Shown: positions 16,246 through 26,136 of the stretch, one piece after another
Layout: every line of letters begins with the position of its first letter
Numbering within the stretch: position 1 is the first letter of the stretch
Origin: Pyxidicoccus trucidator
GTDB lineage: Bacteria; Myxococcota; Myxococcia; Myxococcales; Myxococcaceae
NCBI RefSeq assembly: GCF_010894435.1
Contig: NZ_JAAIXZ010000011.1
Span: forward strand, 186,001 to 250,000
Direction: 5' to 3'
DNA: 64,000 nt
Notes under the pieces: generated by a model
What the model saw: only the letters and a program-made list of their open reading frames with translations
Told to the model about the DNA's origin: nothing
Databases searched by the model: none
Position numbers and translations under genes: made by a program

Positions 16246-17574
16246 CTAGGCCTTCGTCACCTTCTCACGGCCCTTGCTGACGTTCTTCGTGGCGTTGCGC
16301 GTGTCGATGACGACCTGCGACTTCGCCACCACCATGTTGAAGTCGATGTTCGAGTGGTCCGTGAGGATGAGGACGGCGTCGTACTGGCCGAGCTTCTCCG
16401 GGTCCAACGGCACCGACGTCAGCTCCATGTTGAAGCCGTGGCCCTTGTGCAGCTCGGGGACGTACGGGTCGTGGTACTCGAGCTCCGCGCCCTTCTCCTT
16501 GAGCAGCGTCATGACGCGCAGGGAGGGGCTCTCACGCATGTCGTCGATGTCCTTCTTGTACGCCGCGCCGATGCAGAGGACCTTGGCGCCGTTGAGCGTC
16601 TTCCGGTTGTTGTTGAGGGCCTCCATGGTGCGCTGCACCACGTAGTAGGGCATCTGCCAGTTCACCTCGCCGGCCAGCTCGATGAACTTGGTGTGGAACT
16701 CGAACTCGCGCGCCTTCCACGTCAGGTAGAACGGGTCGATGGGGATGCAGTGCCCACCGAGGCCCGGGCCCGGGAAGAAGGGCATGAAGCCGAAGGGCTT
16801 GGTGCTGGCGGCCTGGATGACCTCCCACACGTCCACATTCATCCGGTCGCAGAGCATCTTCATCTCGTTGACCATGGCGATGTTGACGCAGCGGAAGATG
16901 TTCTCCAGCAGCTTGGACAGCTCCGCCACGCGGGTGGAGGAGACCGGCACCACTTCCTTCAGCGCGCTGCCGTAGAGGGCGCAGGCCACCTCGGCGCACT
17001 CGGGAGAGTAGCCGCCGACAATCTTCGGAATCGTCTTGGTGTTGAAGTTCTTGTTGCCCGGGTCCTCACGCTCAGGACTGAAGGCCAGGTAGAAGTCCTT
17101 GCCCGCCTTGAGGCCGTTCTTCTCGAGCAGCGGCTTGAGCACCTCCTCGGTGGTGCCAGGGTAGGTGGTGGACTCCAGGATGAAGAGCTGACCGCGGCGC
17201 ACGTGCGGCGCCAGGGCCTCACCCGTCTGGATGATGAAGCTCATGTCCGGCTCGCGCGAGGCGGTGAGCGGCGTTGGGACGCAGATGATGACGCAGTCCA
17301 TGTCCTTCGCCTTCGCGAAGTCCGACGTCGCCTTCAGCTTGCCCGACTTGCTCAGCTCCGCCAGCGGCGCGCTGGGGATGTGCTTGATGTAGCTCTCACC
17401 CTTCTCAATCTTGTCGATCTTCCGCTTGTCGATATCGAGCCCCATGACAGGGAAGCCCGCTTCCGCGAACGCCATGCCCAGCGGCAGACCGACGTAACCC
17501 AGCCCAACGACCCCGACCCTCGCGTCCCGCGCCTTGATGCGATCCAGCAGCGGGCTGCCAACCATCACCCTCAT
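16246..17574 (-). CDS. Nucleotide-sugar dehydrogenase (UDP-GlcNAc 6-dehydrogenase, WbpA-like)
   Basis: The 442-residue protein has a Rossmann motif VGVVGLGYVGLPLG (about 20-33), FSPEREDPGN, and the active-site segment GPGLGGHCIPIDPFYLTW with catalytic Cys 276. These features place it in the UDP-glucose/GlcNAc/ManNAc dehydrogenase family, and the exact active-site wording resembles the WbpA group, which oxidises UDP-GlcNAc to the uronic acid with NAD. ATG 17574 has AGGAGAGG upstream. It lies next to a heparinase-like gene on the same strand (59-base gap), so both probably serve surface or matrix polysaccharide metabolism. Confidence 0.9.
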   Translation of the reverse strand: MRVMVGSPLLDRIKARDARVGVVGLGYVGLPLGMAFAEAGFPVMGLDIDKRKIDKIEKGESYIKHIPSAPLAELSKSGKLKATSDFAKAKDMDCVIICVPTPLTASREPDMSFIIQTGEALAPHVRRGQLFILESTTYPGTTEEVLKPLLEKNGLKAGKDFYLAFSPEREDPGNKNFNTKTIPKIVGGYSPECAEVACALYGSALKEVVPVSSTRVAELSKLLENIFRCVNIAMVNEMKMLCDRMNVDVWEVIQAASTKPFGFMPFFPGPGLGGHCIPIDPFYLTWKAREFEFHTKFIELAGEVNWQMPYYVVQRTMEALNNNRKTLNGAKVLCIGAAYKKDIDDMRESPSLRVMTLLKEKGAELEYHDPYVPELHKGHGFNMELTSVPLDPEKLGQYDAVLILTDHSNIDFNMVVAKSQVVIDTRNATKNVSKGREKVTKA

Positions 17575-17633
17575 CGTCCTCACCTCTCCTGATGCGACGT
17601 GCCGTCGCCGACGGTCACGCCCCGACCCGACAC

Positions 17634-19709
17634 TCACCTGAAGACAACCACCCACCTCAGCCACACCGGAGGCGTCACCTGCCCCCGGAACTCCACCGCC
17701 AGCGCCGGCACCACGCGCCCGTACCCTGGCGAATACCGCGACGGCGCCAGCTTCAGCGCCAAGCCTTTTTCCAGCACCACCCACGCGTGCGGCGCCCCTT
17801 CCGGGCCCAGCTCCACCGCGAGCGGCTCGAACTCCACCGGCCCTTCCGCCACGCGCCTCGCGCGCTCCAGCACCTGCACATCCGGCGCCACCATCCGCGC
17901 CTGCTCGTCCGGCAGATGCAGCCGGCCCACCACGTCATGCCGGCCCATGCCGACGAACCTGTCGCGCCCGGCCAGCGCGCGCTCGTGCCGGTCCAGCCGG
18001 AACGTGCGCTCGATTCCCACCGGCGCCGGCAGCATGCGGTAGCCGTCGTGGCGGACCAGCAGCCTGTCCACGGTGCCTCCGGGAAGGAAGGCCACCACCC
18101 GCGCCCGGGCCTCTTCCGGCAGCGCGAACAGTCGCGCCGGGTCCAACGTGGACTGCTCCGCGCCATCCACCTGCACCGTGTTGTGCGCCGCCGTGCCGCG
18201 GAACCAGTTCCGCGTCGCCGGGTCCCGCGTGTACGTGCCCGTGCCCGGATCCACGATGACGGGGCGCCCGTCGAGGTGGAGCTCGAAAGAAAGTTTGTCG
18301 TTGTGGCTGTGTCCCCCGACTCCGCCCTGCCCCTGCTTGCCGGCGCTGACAGTGATAACGGCACCCGCTCCGCGCAAGATGTGGAAGCCACCGTCCGGAA
18401 AACTCACCGAGACGGGCGCCGGCGCGACGGGAAGCGCACGGAAGCGCTCCAGGCCCGCCCGGCCCAGCAGCCACGCCGCCTCGTCCGGAAGCTCGCCACC
18501 GCCCAGGCCCGCGTCACCGAAGAGCGCCGCGCCCAGGCCCACCAGGTAGCCGTGCTCGTTGTCCTCGCGCTCCCGCAGCGGGAAGACGCGGCCGGAGTCG
18601 TTGTCGCCAATCTGCGGCGCCAGCCCCTGCTCCGAGCACCACGCGCGCACGGCGTGGAACATGCGTCGCAGCCGTGACTCGTACCCCGGCCCCAGCGGCA
18701 CGCCCGCCCCCCGGGCCACGAGGTACGCGAGGCCGAAGAGCTCCACCGCCAGCCGGTGGTAGGGAATGGAGCCCTCGAAGGACGTGCCCTCGAGGTGGAC
18801 CTGCGCCACCATCTGGTCTCTCAGGCCGCCCACCGCGAGCGCCACCTGCCGCGGCGCCCCTGGCAGCTCCGGGAAGAGCAGGCCCACCACCAGCAGGCCC
18901 ACGTAGTTGGAGACCAGGTGGTTGTTGGGCACCGCACTCCGGTCCTCGAGGTGGGCCTCCACCCAGGCGGTGTGCTCGGCGAGCGAGCCCAGCACCGGCA
19001 CCAGGAACTCCGGCCGGCGCACCTCGGGCGCGTCGGAGAACATCACCAGCGCCTGCGCGAGGTTCGCCGCGCGCAGGGCAATCTCCATGGCGCACGTCCA
19101 GTGGACGCCCAGGCCCACGGGGTTGGCCTGCAGGAAGTCCAGCGTCTGGGCCACGAAGGCGGTGGCCAGCCGGGCGCGCGCCCCGCGCGAGGCCGCCAGC
19201 CAGTAGCCCTGCCCCAGCGCCACCGCGCTGTCGAGCCGACCCATCACCCACGGGTACTTCGGGTCCTTCCCCGTCGAGTGATGCGGCATCCGCTCCACCG
19301 GCTCCACCGGGTAGCGGTGACCGCTGATCGGATCCAACGACCAGTCCACCGGACGGCCCTCACCAAAGGACACGCGAGTGCCAAAAAGGTCCCACTCCTG
19401 CCGGAGCGCGGCGTGGGCCCGGGCCACCGCGCGCTCGCGGGCACCCGGAATGGCGGCGAGCGCCTCGAGCACCGAGGCCCGCTGGGAGACTTCGCACCAG
19501 ACGCGTGAGGAGCGCTGCCCCAGGGCGAGGTCCGCCAGCTCGTCGGCGACCGTCGCGCCGAAGGCCTGGAGGAGCTGCACCTCGTCGGCACGCTCGCGCC
19601 GACGATAGAGCGCCTGCCTGGCCACGCCTTGAACCCGCCGCACCGCGCTCCGCGCCAGCCCCGCTGGTGCAAGTCGAGCGATCGCCGCGTAGTAGTCGAG
19701 AGTCCCCAT
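17634..19709 (-). CDS. Heparinase II/III-like protein
   Basis: The 691-residue protein has a long alpha-helical N-terminal half (about 60-400), as in the alpha/alpha toroid of polysaccharide lyases, and a beta-rich C-terminal half with GGVGGHSHNDKLSFELHL, PVIVDPGTGTYTRD and RGTAAHNTVQVDG, the heparinase II/III-like signature. Such proteins cleave or are linked to uronic-acid-containing polysaccharides and often occur in capsule and EPS loci. No signal peptide is visible at ATG 19709, which has GGAAGG upstream; that argues for a biosynthetic or cytoplasmic role, an inference only. It precedes the nucleotide-sugar dehydrogenase gene, probably in the same operon. Confidence 0.87.
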   Translation of the reverse strand: MGTLDYYAAIARLAPAGLARSAVRRVQGVARQALYRRRERADEVQLLQAFGATVADELADLALGQRSSRVWCEVSQRASVLEALAAIPGARERAVARAHAALRQEWDLFGTRVSFGEGRPVDWSLDPISGHRYPVEPVERMPHHSTGKDPKYPWVMGRLDSAVALGQGYWLAASRGARARLATAFVAQTLDFLQANPVGLGVHWTCAMEIALRAANLAQALVMFSDAPEVRRPEFLVPVLGSLAEHTAWVEAHLEDRSAVPNNHLVSNYVGLLVVGLLFPELPGAPRQVALAVGGLRDQMVAQVHLEGTSFEGSIPYHRLAVELFGLAYLVARGAGVPLGPGYESRLRRMFHAVRAWCSEQGLAPQIGDNDSGRVFPLREREDNEHGYLVGLGAALFGDAGLGGGELPDEAAWLLGRAGLERFRALPVAPAPVSVSFPDGGFHILRGAGAVITVSAGKQGQGGVGGHSHNDKLSFELHLDGRPVIVDPGTGTYTRDPATRNWFRGTAAHNTVQVDGAEQSTLDPARLFALPEEARARVVAFLPGGTVDRLLVRHDGYRMLPAPVGIERTFRLDRHERALAGRDRFVGMGRHDVVGRLHLPDEQARMVAPDVQVLERARRVAEGPVEFEPLAVELGPEGAPHAWVVLEKGLALKLAPSRYSPGYGRVVPALAVEFRGQVTPPVWLRWVVVFR

Positions 19710-19838
19710 CCGTCCCTTCCGCCGCCCGTCGCGGAGGGTGTTAGCAAACGCCCGGCCAGTGGGTACTCCCGAGGAGTTGAAGGGGTTTGGCGGATCACCC
19801 CACCCCGTACGGCGGTAAAAATTCGGGAGGAAGGGGGG

Positions 19839-20945
19839 ATGGCGTGGGTAAAGGATTTCCGCCCGACGCCTTCCGGTTTCCCAGCATGGGCAGCGTTGCG
19901 TCCCGGCCGGTCCATGCCCATACCTTGGCGCGTGCGGGCTGGGGCTTGGATGGGGCGGCGCATCGAGGACAGCCTCGATGCAAGGGTGGAGAAGGTGCTC
20001 GCGGCGGTGGCCGAGCGGGCGCTGCGGTGTGGCACGCGCGCGGGGCTGGACGCCCTGGTGCGCGAGGCACTGCGGCTGACCGGTGCTTCCGGGGCAGCTC
20101 TCTATGATGGGCGTACGTGCGTGGCCAGGGCGGGACATGCCGCCCCGGCACGCGCATGTGCCCCGACGGCGCGGAGGCAGGCGCTGGTGGTGTGGCCGGA
20201 GCGGACGGGGGCTTCTGAACAGGAGCTGCTCGCCCGGCTGGCGTCCTTTGGAGGCTCATTGATGGCGGCGCATGCGCGCGAAGTGGACGCGGGGGCGCGG
20301 CAGGCGCGCCTGCTGGAAGCGAAGCAGCGGTTGGAGCGGGCGGTGGCCCAACAGGAGCGGCGGCGCTCGCGGGCGTCGCATGACCTGCGCACGCCGCTGA
20401 TGGTCATGAAGGGCTACGTGGACATGATGGTGAAGGGCACCGCGGGCCCGCTGACTCCGGCCATGCAGCGGTACCTGGACCGGATGCAGCGGGTGGCGAA
20501 CGACCAGGGCGCCCTCATCGAGCGCCGCCTGGCGAAGGGGGTGGACGAGGGCGTGGACGACCTGCGTCCCCTCCTCCGGACCGCCTTCATTCCGGCCACG
20601 CGCGGGGGCCGCACGGCGGACGTGGCCCTGACGCTGCCGGGCCGGCCCGTGGCGGTGAAGGGGCCCCGGGCCGACGTGGACCTGCTGGTGCGCACGCTGG
20701 CGCGCACCGTGGCGGCGTCCGGCGCGGCGGTGGCCGTGCGCGTGGAGTCAGCCGAGGAGCCAGGCATGTGGCGGCTGCGCGTGGACTCGCGCGGCGGGCG
20801 GGCCCTGCCGGAGAAGACGGCGGCGGTGCTGCGGCACCTCGCGCAGCGGCTGCGTGGCGGGCTGGCGCTGCCCACGGAGGACGGAGGCGAGCTGGTGGTG
20901 CACCTGCCCGCCGATGACACCGTGCCCGCGTCGCTCGACGCGTAG
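19839..20945 (+). CDS. Histidine-kinase-like protein with degenerate ATPase region
   Basis: ATG 19839 follows a strong GGGAGGAAGG site and gives 368 residues. The middle resembles a small GAF-like region (about 50-145), then a coiled coil, then a HisKA helix with SRASHDLRTPLMVMKGY, His 181. After that, an ATPase domain is expected, but the N-box (NLxxNA) is replaced by a DVDLLVRTLARTVAASG segment and no DxGxG or GxGxGL motif is seen. It therefore looks unable to bind ATP by itself and may be an adaptor or phosphotransfer protein. It sits 6 bases from the convergent cheA gene. Alternative start: ATG 19914, without a ribosome site. Confidence 0.8.
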   Translation: MAWVKDFRPTPSGFPAWAALRPGRSMPIPWRVRAGAWMGRRIEDSLDARVEKVLAAVAERALRCGTRAGLDALVREALRLTGASGAALYDGRTCVARAGHAAPARACAPTARRQALVVWPERTGASEQELLARLASFGGSLMAAHAREVDAGARQARLLEAKQRLERAVAQQERRRSRASHDLRTPLMVMKGYVDMMVKGTAGPLTPAMQRYLDRMQRVANDQGALIERRLAKGVDEGVDDLRPLLRTAFIPATRGGRTADVALTLPGRPVAVKGPRADVDLLVRTLARTVAASGAAVAVRVESAEEPGMWRLRVDSRGGRALPEKTAAVLRHLAQRLRGGLALPTEDGGELVVHLPADDTVPASLDA

Positions 20946-20951
20946 GAAGGC

Positions 20952-23483
20952 TCAGGACGCGGGCAGCAGCTGGCGCACCAGCTCCAGCAGCTTGCCGCGC
21001 TCCACCTCGCGCTTGACGAGGTAGCCGTCCGCGCCCGCCTCCAGGCCCGCGGCCCGGTCCTCCGGGCTGTCGAGCGAGGTGACGAGGATGACGGGCGTGC
21101 GGTTCATCCCGGGGTGGGCCTTGATGCGCCGGGTCAGCCCGACGCCGTCCAACCGGGGCATCTGCCAGTCGCTCACCACCAGATGGCAGGGCGAGCGCTC
21201 CAGCACGCTCCACGCCTCCTCGCCATCCGCCGCCGTCACCACCGGGTAGCCGGCAATCTCCAGCAGCGACTTCATGGCGAAGCGCGTGGTGAGCGCGTCG
21301 TCGCACACCAGGATGCGGGGCCGCGTGCCCTGCGTCGACGCGGAGCGCGTCTCCGGCCGGGCCGCCCGCACCAGCTCGGTGGCGTTGAGCACCGGCACCA
21401 CGCGGCCGTCGTCCAGCACCGCCGCGCCCGCCAGGTGCCGCACGCCCTGCACGTGCCGCCCCAGGGAGCGGACGACAATCTCCTGCTGCCCCACCACCTC
21501 GTCGATGGCGAACAGCACCTTGTCGTCGCCCACCGTCAGCAGCGCCGCCGTCTGGAGCTTCCCCGCGTCCATCGCCATGGGCAGGCGCGGCAGGCCGATG
21601 GACTCCGCGAGCGGCAGGAACGTCAGCTGCTCGCCGTCCACCCGCGCCACCACGCGGCCCGCCACCGTGCCCACCTCGTCCGGCGTCAGCCGCAGCACGC
21701 GATTCACGCAGTCGGAGGGAATGGCGGACACCGTCGTGCCGGTGCGCACCAGCAGCCCCAGCGCCGCGGCCAGCGTCAGCGGCAGGTCCACCGTGAAGCG
21801 CGTGCCCCGGCCCGCCGTGAAGCCCACGTCCACCGAGCCCTGCAGGCGCTGCGCGGTGGCCTGCACCACGTCCAGGCCCACGCCGCGCCCGGAGGTGGCC
21901 GTCACCTGCTCGCGCGTGGAGAAGCCGGGCTGGAACACCAGCCGCGCCGCCTGCGCGTCCGTCAGCTTCTCCGCCGCCTCCGCCGTCAGCAGGCCCCGGC
22001 GCACGGCCGTGGCCCTCACCCGCTCCGGGGAGAGCCCCGCGCCGTCGTCCTCCACCACCACGGCGATGCGCGTGCCCCGGGGCTCCACCCGCACCGACAG
22101 CCGCCCCGCCTCGGGCTTGCCCACCGCGCGCCGCTCCACCGCGGACTCGAGCCCGTGGTCGATGGCGTTGCGCACCAGGTGCAGCAGCGGGTCCTTCAGC
22201 GCGTCGAGGATGCGCCGGTCCAACCGCACGTCCCCGCCCACCAGGTCCAGCGTGACGTCCTTGTTCAGCCGCGCGGACACCTCGCGCACCGTGCGCCGCA
22301 GCGGCTCCAACACCTGCGAGGCCGGCACCATGCGCAAGTCGCGCAGGTCGTCGCGCGCCACCTGCGCAATCAGCGAGAGCTGCTCGCCGTCGCGGTGCGT
22401 CTCCCTCGACAGCTCCAGCAGCCGCTTCTGCAGGCCGCGCATCAGCGACACGCCCGAGCGCAGCGGCTCCAGCGCCGGCCCACCGCCGGACAGGACGAGC
22501 TGCGACGACGCGCGCTCCAGGTGCAACAGCACCTCGTGCATCCCATCCATCAGCAACCGGTGCGACTCGCCCCGGCGGGCCTGTTGTGCCCGGCCGGCCA
22601 CCAGCAACTCCACCTGCAGGGCCAGTGACTCCAGCGTCTTCACCGACACGCGCACCGAGCGGTCCGCCGCGCCCCGCGACTCCTGCGAGGCCCCGGCCGA
22701 CGCATGCGTCCCCGAGCCCTCCGCCGCCGAGGGCGCCGGCACCGAGCGCAGCGCCTCCACCGCGCGCTCCACCACGCCCGCCCCGCCCGACGCCTCCAGC
22801 GCGGCGCGCAGGTCCACCAGCGTGCCCGCCACGTCCGAGGCGGCCATGCCCGCGGCGTCGCCGCCCGGCTCCATGCGCGTGAAGCCCAGCGCCGCGGCCT
22901 CCGCCAACGAGGCCACCGTCTCCGCCCCGGAGGCCTCGGCCAGGCCCTTCAGCACGCGGGCCCGCTCCACCGCCGTGCGCACCACCGCCGCGCGGTCCGG
23001 CACGTCTGGCGAGCACAGCGCGCCCAGCGCCGCCTCCAGCAAGTCCAGCGAGTCCAGGCCCTTCACCATGGGCCCGCCGGCCGGGGTGGCCACCGCGCCC
23101 TCGCGACCCAGCGCCGCCAGCAGCGGCCCCAGCCCATCGACGACGGGGGACTGGCCCGCGTCGCCACGGCTCATGGCCGTCTCGATGGAGGACAGCCCGC
23201 GCAGCATGGACTCCACCACCGTGCGAGCCAGCCGCTCCTCCGGCTTGAAGTGGGCCAGCCCGTCCTCGATGGCGTGGACCACCTGCTCGATGTCGTCCAG
23301 CCCCAGGCTGGCCGCCGAGCCCTTGAGGCTGTGCACCAGGCGCTTGAGGGACGGCAGCAGGTCCGGCTCACGCTCCTGCGCGGGGCCCTCGAGCCCCAGC
23401 ACCTTCGACCCGATGGCCTGGATCTGCTCGCGCGTCTCCGCGGAGAACACCGGCCAGATGCTGCGCAAGAGCTGTGCGTCCAT
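20952..23483 (-). CDS. CheA-type chemosensory kinase with C-terminal receiver
   Basis: The 843-residue hybrid has an Hpt domain with HSLKGSAASLG (His 51), a second Hpt-like helix bundle at about 145-225 where the His is lost (RVLKGLAEASG, residue 176), a dimerisation domain from about 275, an ATPase domain with HLVRNAIDHGLE, VEDDGAGLSPE and SGRGVGLDVV, a CheW-like domain (about 565-700) and a receiver with Asp 772 in VVSDWQMPRLDG. It should autophosphorylate in a receptor-CheW complex and pass phosphate to its own receiver or to the CheY at 24085. It is the last gene of the leftward chemosensory operon, nine bases after cheW. Confidence 0.93.
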   Translation of the reverse strand: MDAQLLRSIWPVFSAETREQIQAIGSKVLGLEGPAQEREPDLLPSLKRLVHSLKGSAASLGLDDIEQVVHAIEDGLAHFKPEERLARTVVESMLRGLSSIETAMSRGDAGQSPVVDGLGPLLAALGREGAVATPAGGPMVKGLDSLDLLEAALGALCSPDVPDRAAVVRTAVERARVLKGLAEASGAETVASLAEAAALGFTRMEPGGDAAGMAASDVAGTLVDLRAALEASGGAGVVERAVEALRSVPAPSAAEGSGTHASAGASQESRGAADRSVRVSVKTLESLALQVELLVAGRAQQARRGESHRLLMDGMHEVLLHLERASSQLVLSGGGPALEPLRSGVSLMRGLQKRLLELSRETHRDGEQLSLIAQVARDDLRDLRMVPASQVLEPLRRTVREVSARLNKDVTLDLVGGDVRLDRRILDALKDPLLHLVRNAIDHGLESAVERRAVGKPEAGRLSVRVEPRGTRIAVVVEDDGAGLSPERVRATAVRRGLLTAEAAEKLTDAQAARLVFQPGFSTREQVTATSGRGVGLDVVQATAQRLQGSVDVGFTAGRGTRFTVDLPLTLAAALGLLVRTGTTVSAIPSDCVNRVLRLTPDEVGTVAGRVVARVDGEQLTFLPLAESIGLPRLPMAMDAGKLQTAALLTVGDDKVLFAIDEVVGQQEIVVRSLGRHVQGVRHLAGAAVLDDGRVVPVLNATELVRAARPETRSASTQGTRPRILVCDDALTTRFAMKSLLEIAGYPVVTAADGEEAWSVLERSPCHLVVSDWQMPRLDGVGLTRRIKAHPGMNRTPVILVTSLDSPEDRAAGLEAGADGYLVKREVERGKLLELVRQLLPAS

Positions 23484-23492
23484 GGCGCCCCC

Positions 23493-24080
23493 CTATTCCT
23501 GCTCCTGGCGCGCGACGGAGGGTCCCCCGAGCAGCTCCAGGTCCAGCACCGTCAACCGGTCCGGCGTGAGGAACAGGAAGGGCCCCGGCGGCGGCTGCGA
23601 CAGCTCCGACCTCGGCAGCTCCTTGCGGCCCTCCACGCCCTCCGCCGCCAACCCGAAGCTCTCCTCACCCACCTCCACCACCACGACCTTCCCCAGGTCC
23701 GACATGCCGCCGCCCTCCAGCCCCAGCAGCTGGCGCAGGTCCAGCACCGGCACCACGCGCGAGCGGCTCACCACCGCGCCCATGACGTGCCTCGGCGCCC
23801 CCGGCAGCGCGGCGAGGCCGCGCGCCTCCAGCACATGGTCCACGTGCTCGATTCGCACCGCGTAGCGCTCGCCGCCCACCTGGAAGACCAGCACCGACAG
23901 GACCTCCTGGCGCTCCTCATGGCGGGACTCGGCCAGCGCCCGGGCGCGCGCGCCCAGCACCTCTCGCCGCTTCTCGGCGCTCACCGTCTGAGTGCCCTTC
24001 AGCAGGGCATTCGCGTCGTCGAGCTGCCGCCGCAGGCCGGTGTAGTCGATCTCCACCTTCTTCGAGTCGTCGCCGGACAT
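23493..24080 (-). CDS. CheW-type coupling protein
   Basis: The 195-residue protein has a helical N-terminus (about 1-55) and then a CheW SH3-like fold: VLSVLVFQVGGERYAVRIEH, RHVMGAVVSRSRVVPVLDLR and a closing strand pair near TPDRLTVLDLEL. CheW bridges receptors and CheA at the membrane-facing array. The N-terminal extension exceeds that of ordinary CheW (about 160 residues). It lies four bases after cheY and nine bases before cheA in the operon, and is the second of two CheW proteins here, so each may pair with a different partner. Confidence 0.88.
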   Translation of the reverse strand: MSGDDSKKVEIDYTGLRRQLDDANALLKGTQTVSAEKRREVLGARARALAESRHEERQEVLSVLVFQVGGERYAVRIEHVDHVLEARGLAALPGAPRHVMGAVVSRSRVVPVLDLRQLLGLEGGGMSDLGKVVVVEVGEESFGLAAEGVEGRKELPRSELSQPPPGPFLFLTPDRLTVLDLELLGGPSVARQEQE

Positions 24081-24084
24081 GGGC

Positions 24085-24495
24085 TCAGTACCGGGTGGCG
24101 GGCAGCTTCAGGATGTCGCGCACCTTCGAGCGCAGGTCATCCACGGACACCGGCTTGTTGAGGAACGCGCTGGCACCCACCAGCTTGCCCTTCTGCCGGC
24201 TGGCGTCGTCCTTCAGGGACGTGAGCATCATGAAGGGCGTGTTGTGCAGGCCCGGGTCCGCCCGCACCGCCGCGCAGAGCGCGAACCCGTCCATCTCCGG
24301 CATCTGCACGTCGGAGATGATGAGGTCCGGCTTGAGGTCCCGGGCCTTGTTGAGCCCGAGGACCCCGTTGGGCGCATCGAAGAACTCCAGCCCCCAGCCC
24401 ATCAGATACACCTGGAGGAGGTTGGTGATGGTCTTCGTGTCCTCGACGATCAGCACCTTCATGGCGTTTCGTGCCCCCGCCATCGTTGCGTTCAT
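24085..24495 (-). CDS. CheY-like single-domain response regulator
   Basis: This 136-residue protein is only a receiver: VLIVEDTKT, phospho-acceptor Asp 62 in [13 protein letters not shown], the conserved Thr in MLTSLKD and Lys in FLNKPVS. There is no output domain, as in CheY. ATG 24495 overlaps the receptor stop codon in ATGA, so it is translated by coupling; Met 12 at 24462 is a second possible start nearer to the fold. It likely takes phosphate from the CheA at 20952. The downstream target is not evident. Confidence 0.92.
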   Translation of the reverse strand: MNATMAGARNAMKVLIVEDTKTITNLLQVYLMGWGLEFFDAPNGVLGLNKARDLKPDLIISDVQMPEMDGFALCAAVRADPGLHNTPFMMLTSLKDDASRQKGKLVGASAFLNKPVSVDDLRSKVRDILKLPATRY

Positions 24496-26105
24496 AGCTG
24501 GTACCTACCCACCAAATCCGAGAACCGCTTGGAAAGATTCGAGAGGTTGCCGGCCACCTGCTCGATGCGCCGTGTCTGCTCCACCGAGTCGCCCATGGCG
24601 GAGGTCAGCTCGCCCATCGCCATGGCAATCTGCTCCACGCCGATGGTCTGCTGGCGGGTGTTGCCGGCAATCTGCCGCGCCGCGCCCGAGGACTCGCGGA
24701 TGACCTCCGACAGGCCGAGGATGGTGGAGCCCGCGCCGCGCGCCAGCTCCATGGCCGCCTGTGCCCGACGGCTGCCCTCCTCGGTGGCGTTGACCGCCGC
24801 CCGGGTGCCCTTCTGCACTTCGTTGAGCAGGCCGCGCACCTGCTCCGCGGCGATGCGCGACTGCTCCGCCAGCGTGCGCATCTCCGTGGCCACCACCGCG
24901 AAGCCCCGGCCGTGCTCGCCCGCCTTGGCCGCCTCGATGGAGGCATTGAGCGCCAGCAGGTTCGACTGCTCGGCCACGTCCTTCACCGTGCTGATGATGT
25001 CGCCAATCTGCAGGGTGCGCTCGCTCAGGTCGGTAATCGACAGGGCGATGGCCTTCACCTGCTCGCCCAGCTTCTCCATGCCGGAGACGCTCTCGGCCAC
25101 CACCTTCTGGCCTTCCGTGCTCAGCGACTCCGACTTCTGCGTCTGGGAGATGACCGAGTCCGCGTAGGCCGTGGCCTGCTTGGACGTCTGGGCAATCTCC
25201 GCCATCGTGGTGCTCGTTTCATTGATGGCGGAGGCCTGCTGGTGCGCCATGGCCGACTGCTGCGTGGAGGTGGACAGCACGCCGTTCGCCTCGCGCTCCA
25301 TCTCCGCCGCCGCGCCGCGCAGGTCCTGCAGGAGGTGCGTCAGCGCGTCCGCCATGGCGGCGAAGCTGCGGGCCACGTCGCCAATCTCGTCCCGCCCCTG
25401 GGTGTCGATCTGCTGGCGCAGGTCCCCGCTGGCGATGCCCGCCGCCGCGCGCGCCAGTCGCTCCAGCGGGACGATGAGAAACCCGGACATCATCCAGGAC
25501 GCCAGCAGGCAGGCCGCGAGGATGAGCACGCCCACCACCATGGTGAAGCGGGTGGTGCCGCTCAGCGCATCGGCCAGGGCCTCCTCGTGGAGCGCCACCT
25601 GCACGGTGCCCACCCGCTGGGGCGTGGCCCCCGGGGTGGCGACAGGCGCGAAGAGGGGCGTCGTGGTCTCCACCACGCCCAGGCCGCGGACGCTCAGCCG
25701 GCGGTCCACGACGTCGTCGCTCTGGGGCGCCACCTGGTCCTCGCCCGCGAAGCGCTCGGAGGCGACCTCGCCCAGCAGGTCGCCATTGGCGTCGCGCACC
25801 AGCACGTAGGCCACGTCCGGCACGTGGCGCAGCACGCCGTGCGCCGTCGCCTGGAGCTTCCCCGGGTCGCCCTTCGCGGCCAGCATGGGGGTCAGCGTCT
25901 TCGCCAACTCGACGCTCACCGAGCGGGAGCGCCGGGACAGGTCCTCGCGCTGCGCGGCGCCCATCTGCAGCCAGAAGGCCAGGATGAGGATGCCGGCCAC
26001 CAGCGCACCCGTCACACCGGTGACGGCGAGGATCTTGGTCCTCAGGCTGAGCTTCGCCACCGCGGCCTGCATCGGCAGTGTCAGCTTCGTCCCCTTGACG
26101 TCCAC
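24492..26105 (-). CDS. Methyl-accepting chemotaxis protein
   Basis: The 537-residue receptor has TM1 at about 25-46, a periplasmic part of about 140 residues with a PAS/Cache-like look ([17 protein letters not shown]), TM2 at about 187-209, a HAMP domain and a long coiled-coil signalling domain. The hairpin tip [20 protein letters not shown] is conserved, so it should contact CheA and CheW. GTG 26105 has GGAGGT four bases upstream. No C-terminal CheR-binding pentapeptide of the NWETF kind is seen; the protein ends LVGRYQL. The ligand is unknown. It lies between cheR and cheY in the operon. Confidence 0.94.
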   Translation of the reverse strand: MDVKGTKLTLPMQAAVAKLSLRTKILAVTGVTGALVAGILILAFWLQMGAAQREDLSRRSRSVSVELAKTLTPMLAAKGDPGKLQATAHGVLRHVPDVAYVLVRDANGDLLGEVASERFAGEDQVAPQSDDVVDRRLSVRGLGVVETTTPLFAPVATPGATPQRVGTVQVALHEEALADALSGTTRFTMVVGVLILAACLLASWMMSGFLIVPLERLARAAAGIASGDLRQQIDTQGRDEIGDVARSFAAMADALTHLLQDLRGAAAEMEREANGVLSTSTQQSAMAHQQASAINETSTTMAEIAQTSKQATAYADSVISQTQKSESLSTEGQKVVAESVSGMEKLGEQVKAIALSITDLSERTLQIGDIISTVKDVAEQSNLLALNASIEAAKAGEHGRGFAVVATEMRTLAEQSRIAAEQVRGLLNEVQKGTRAAVNATEEGSRRAQAAMELARGAGSTILGLSEVIRESSGAARQIAGNTRQQTIGVEQIAMAMGELTSAMGDSVEQTRRIEQVAGNLSNLSKRFSDLVGRYQL

Positions 26106-26136
26106 GTTACCTCCCACCTGCTCCGGCAGGCGCCGC

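Noticed and set aside
21114-22628. Long plus-strand open frame inside cheA
   Set aside because: High-GC shadow frame, rich in Arg, His and Gln; cheA on the other strand has all its domains.
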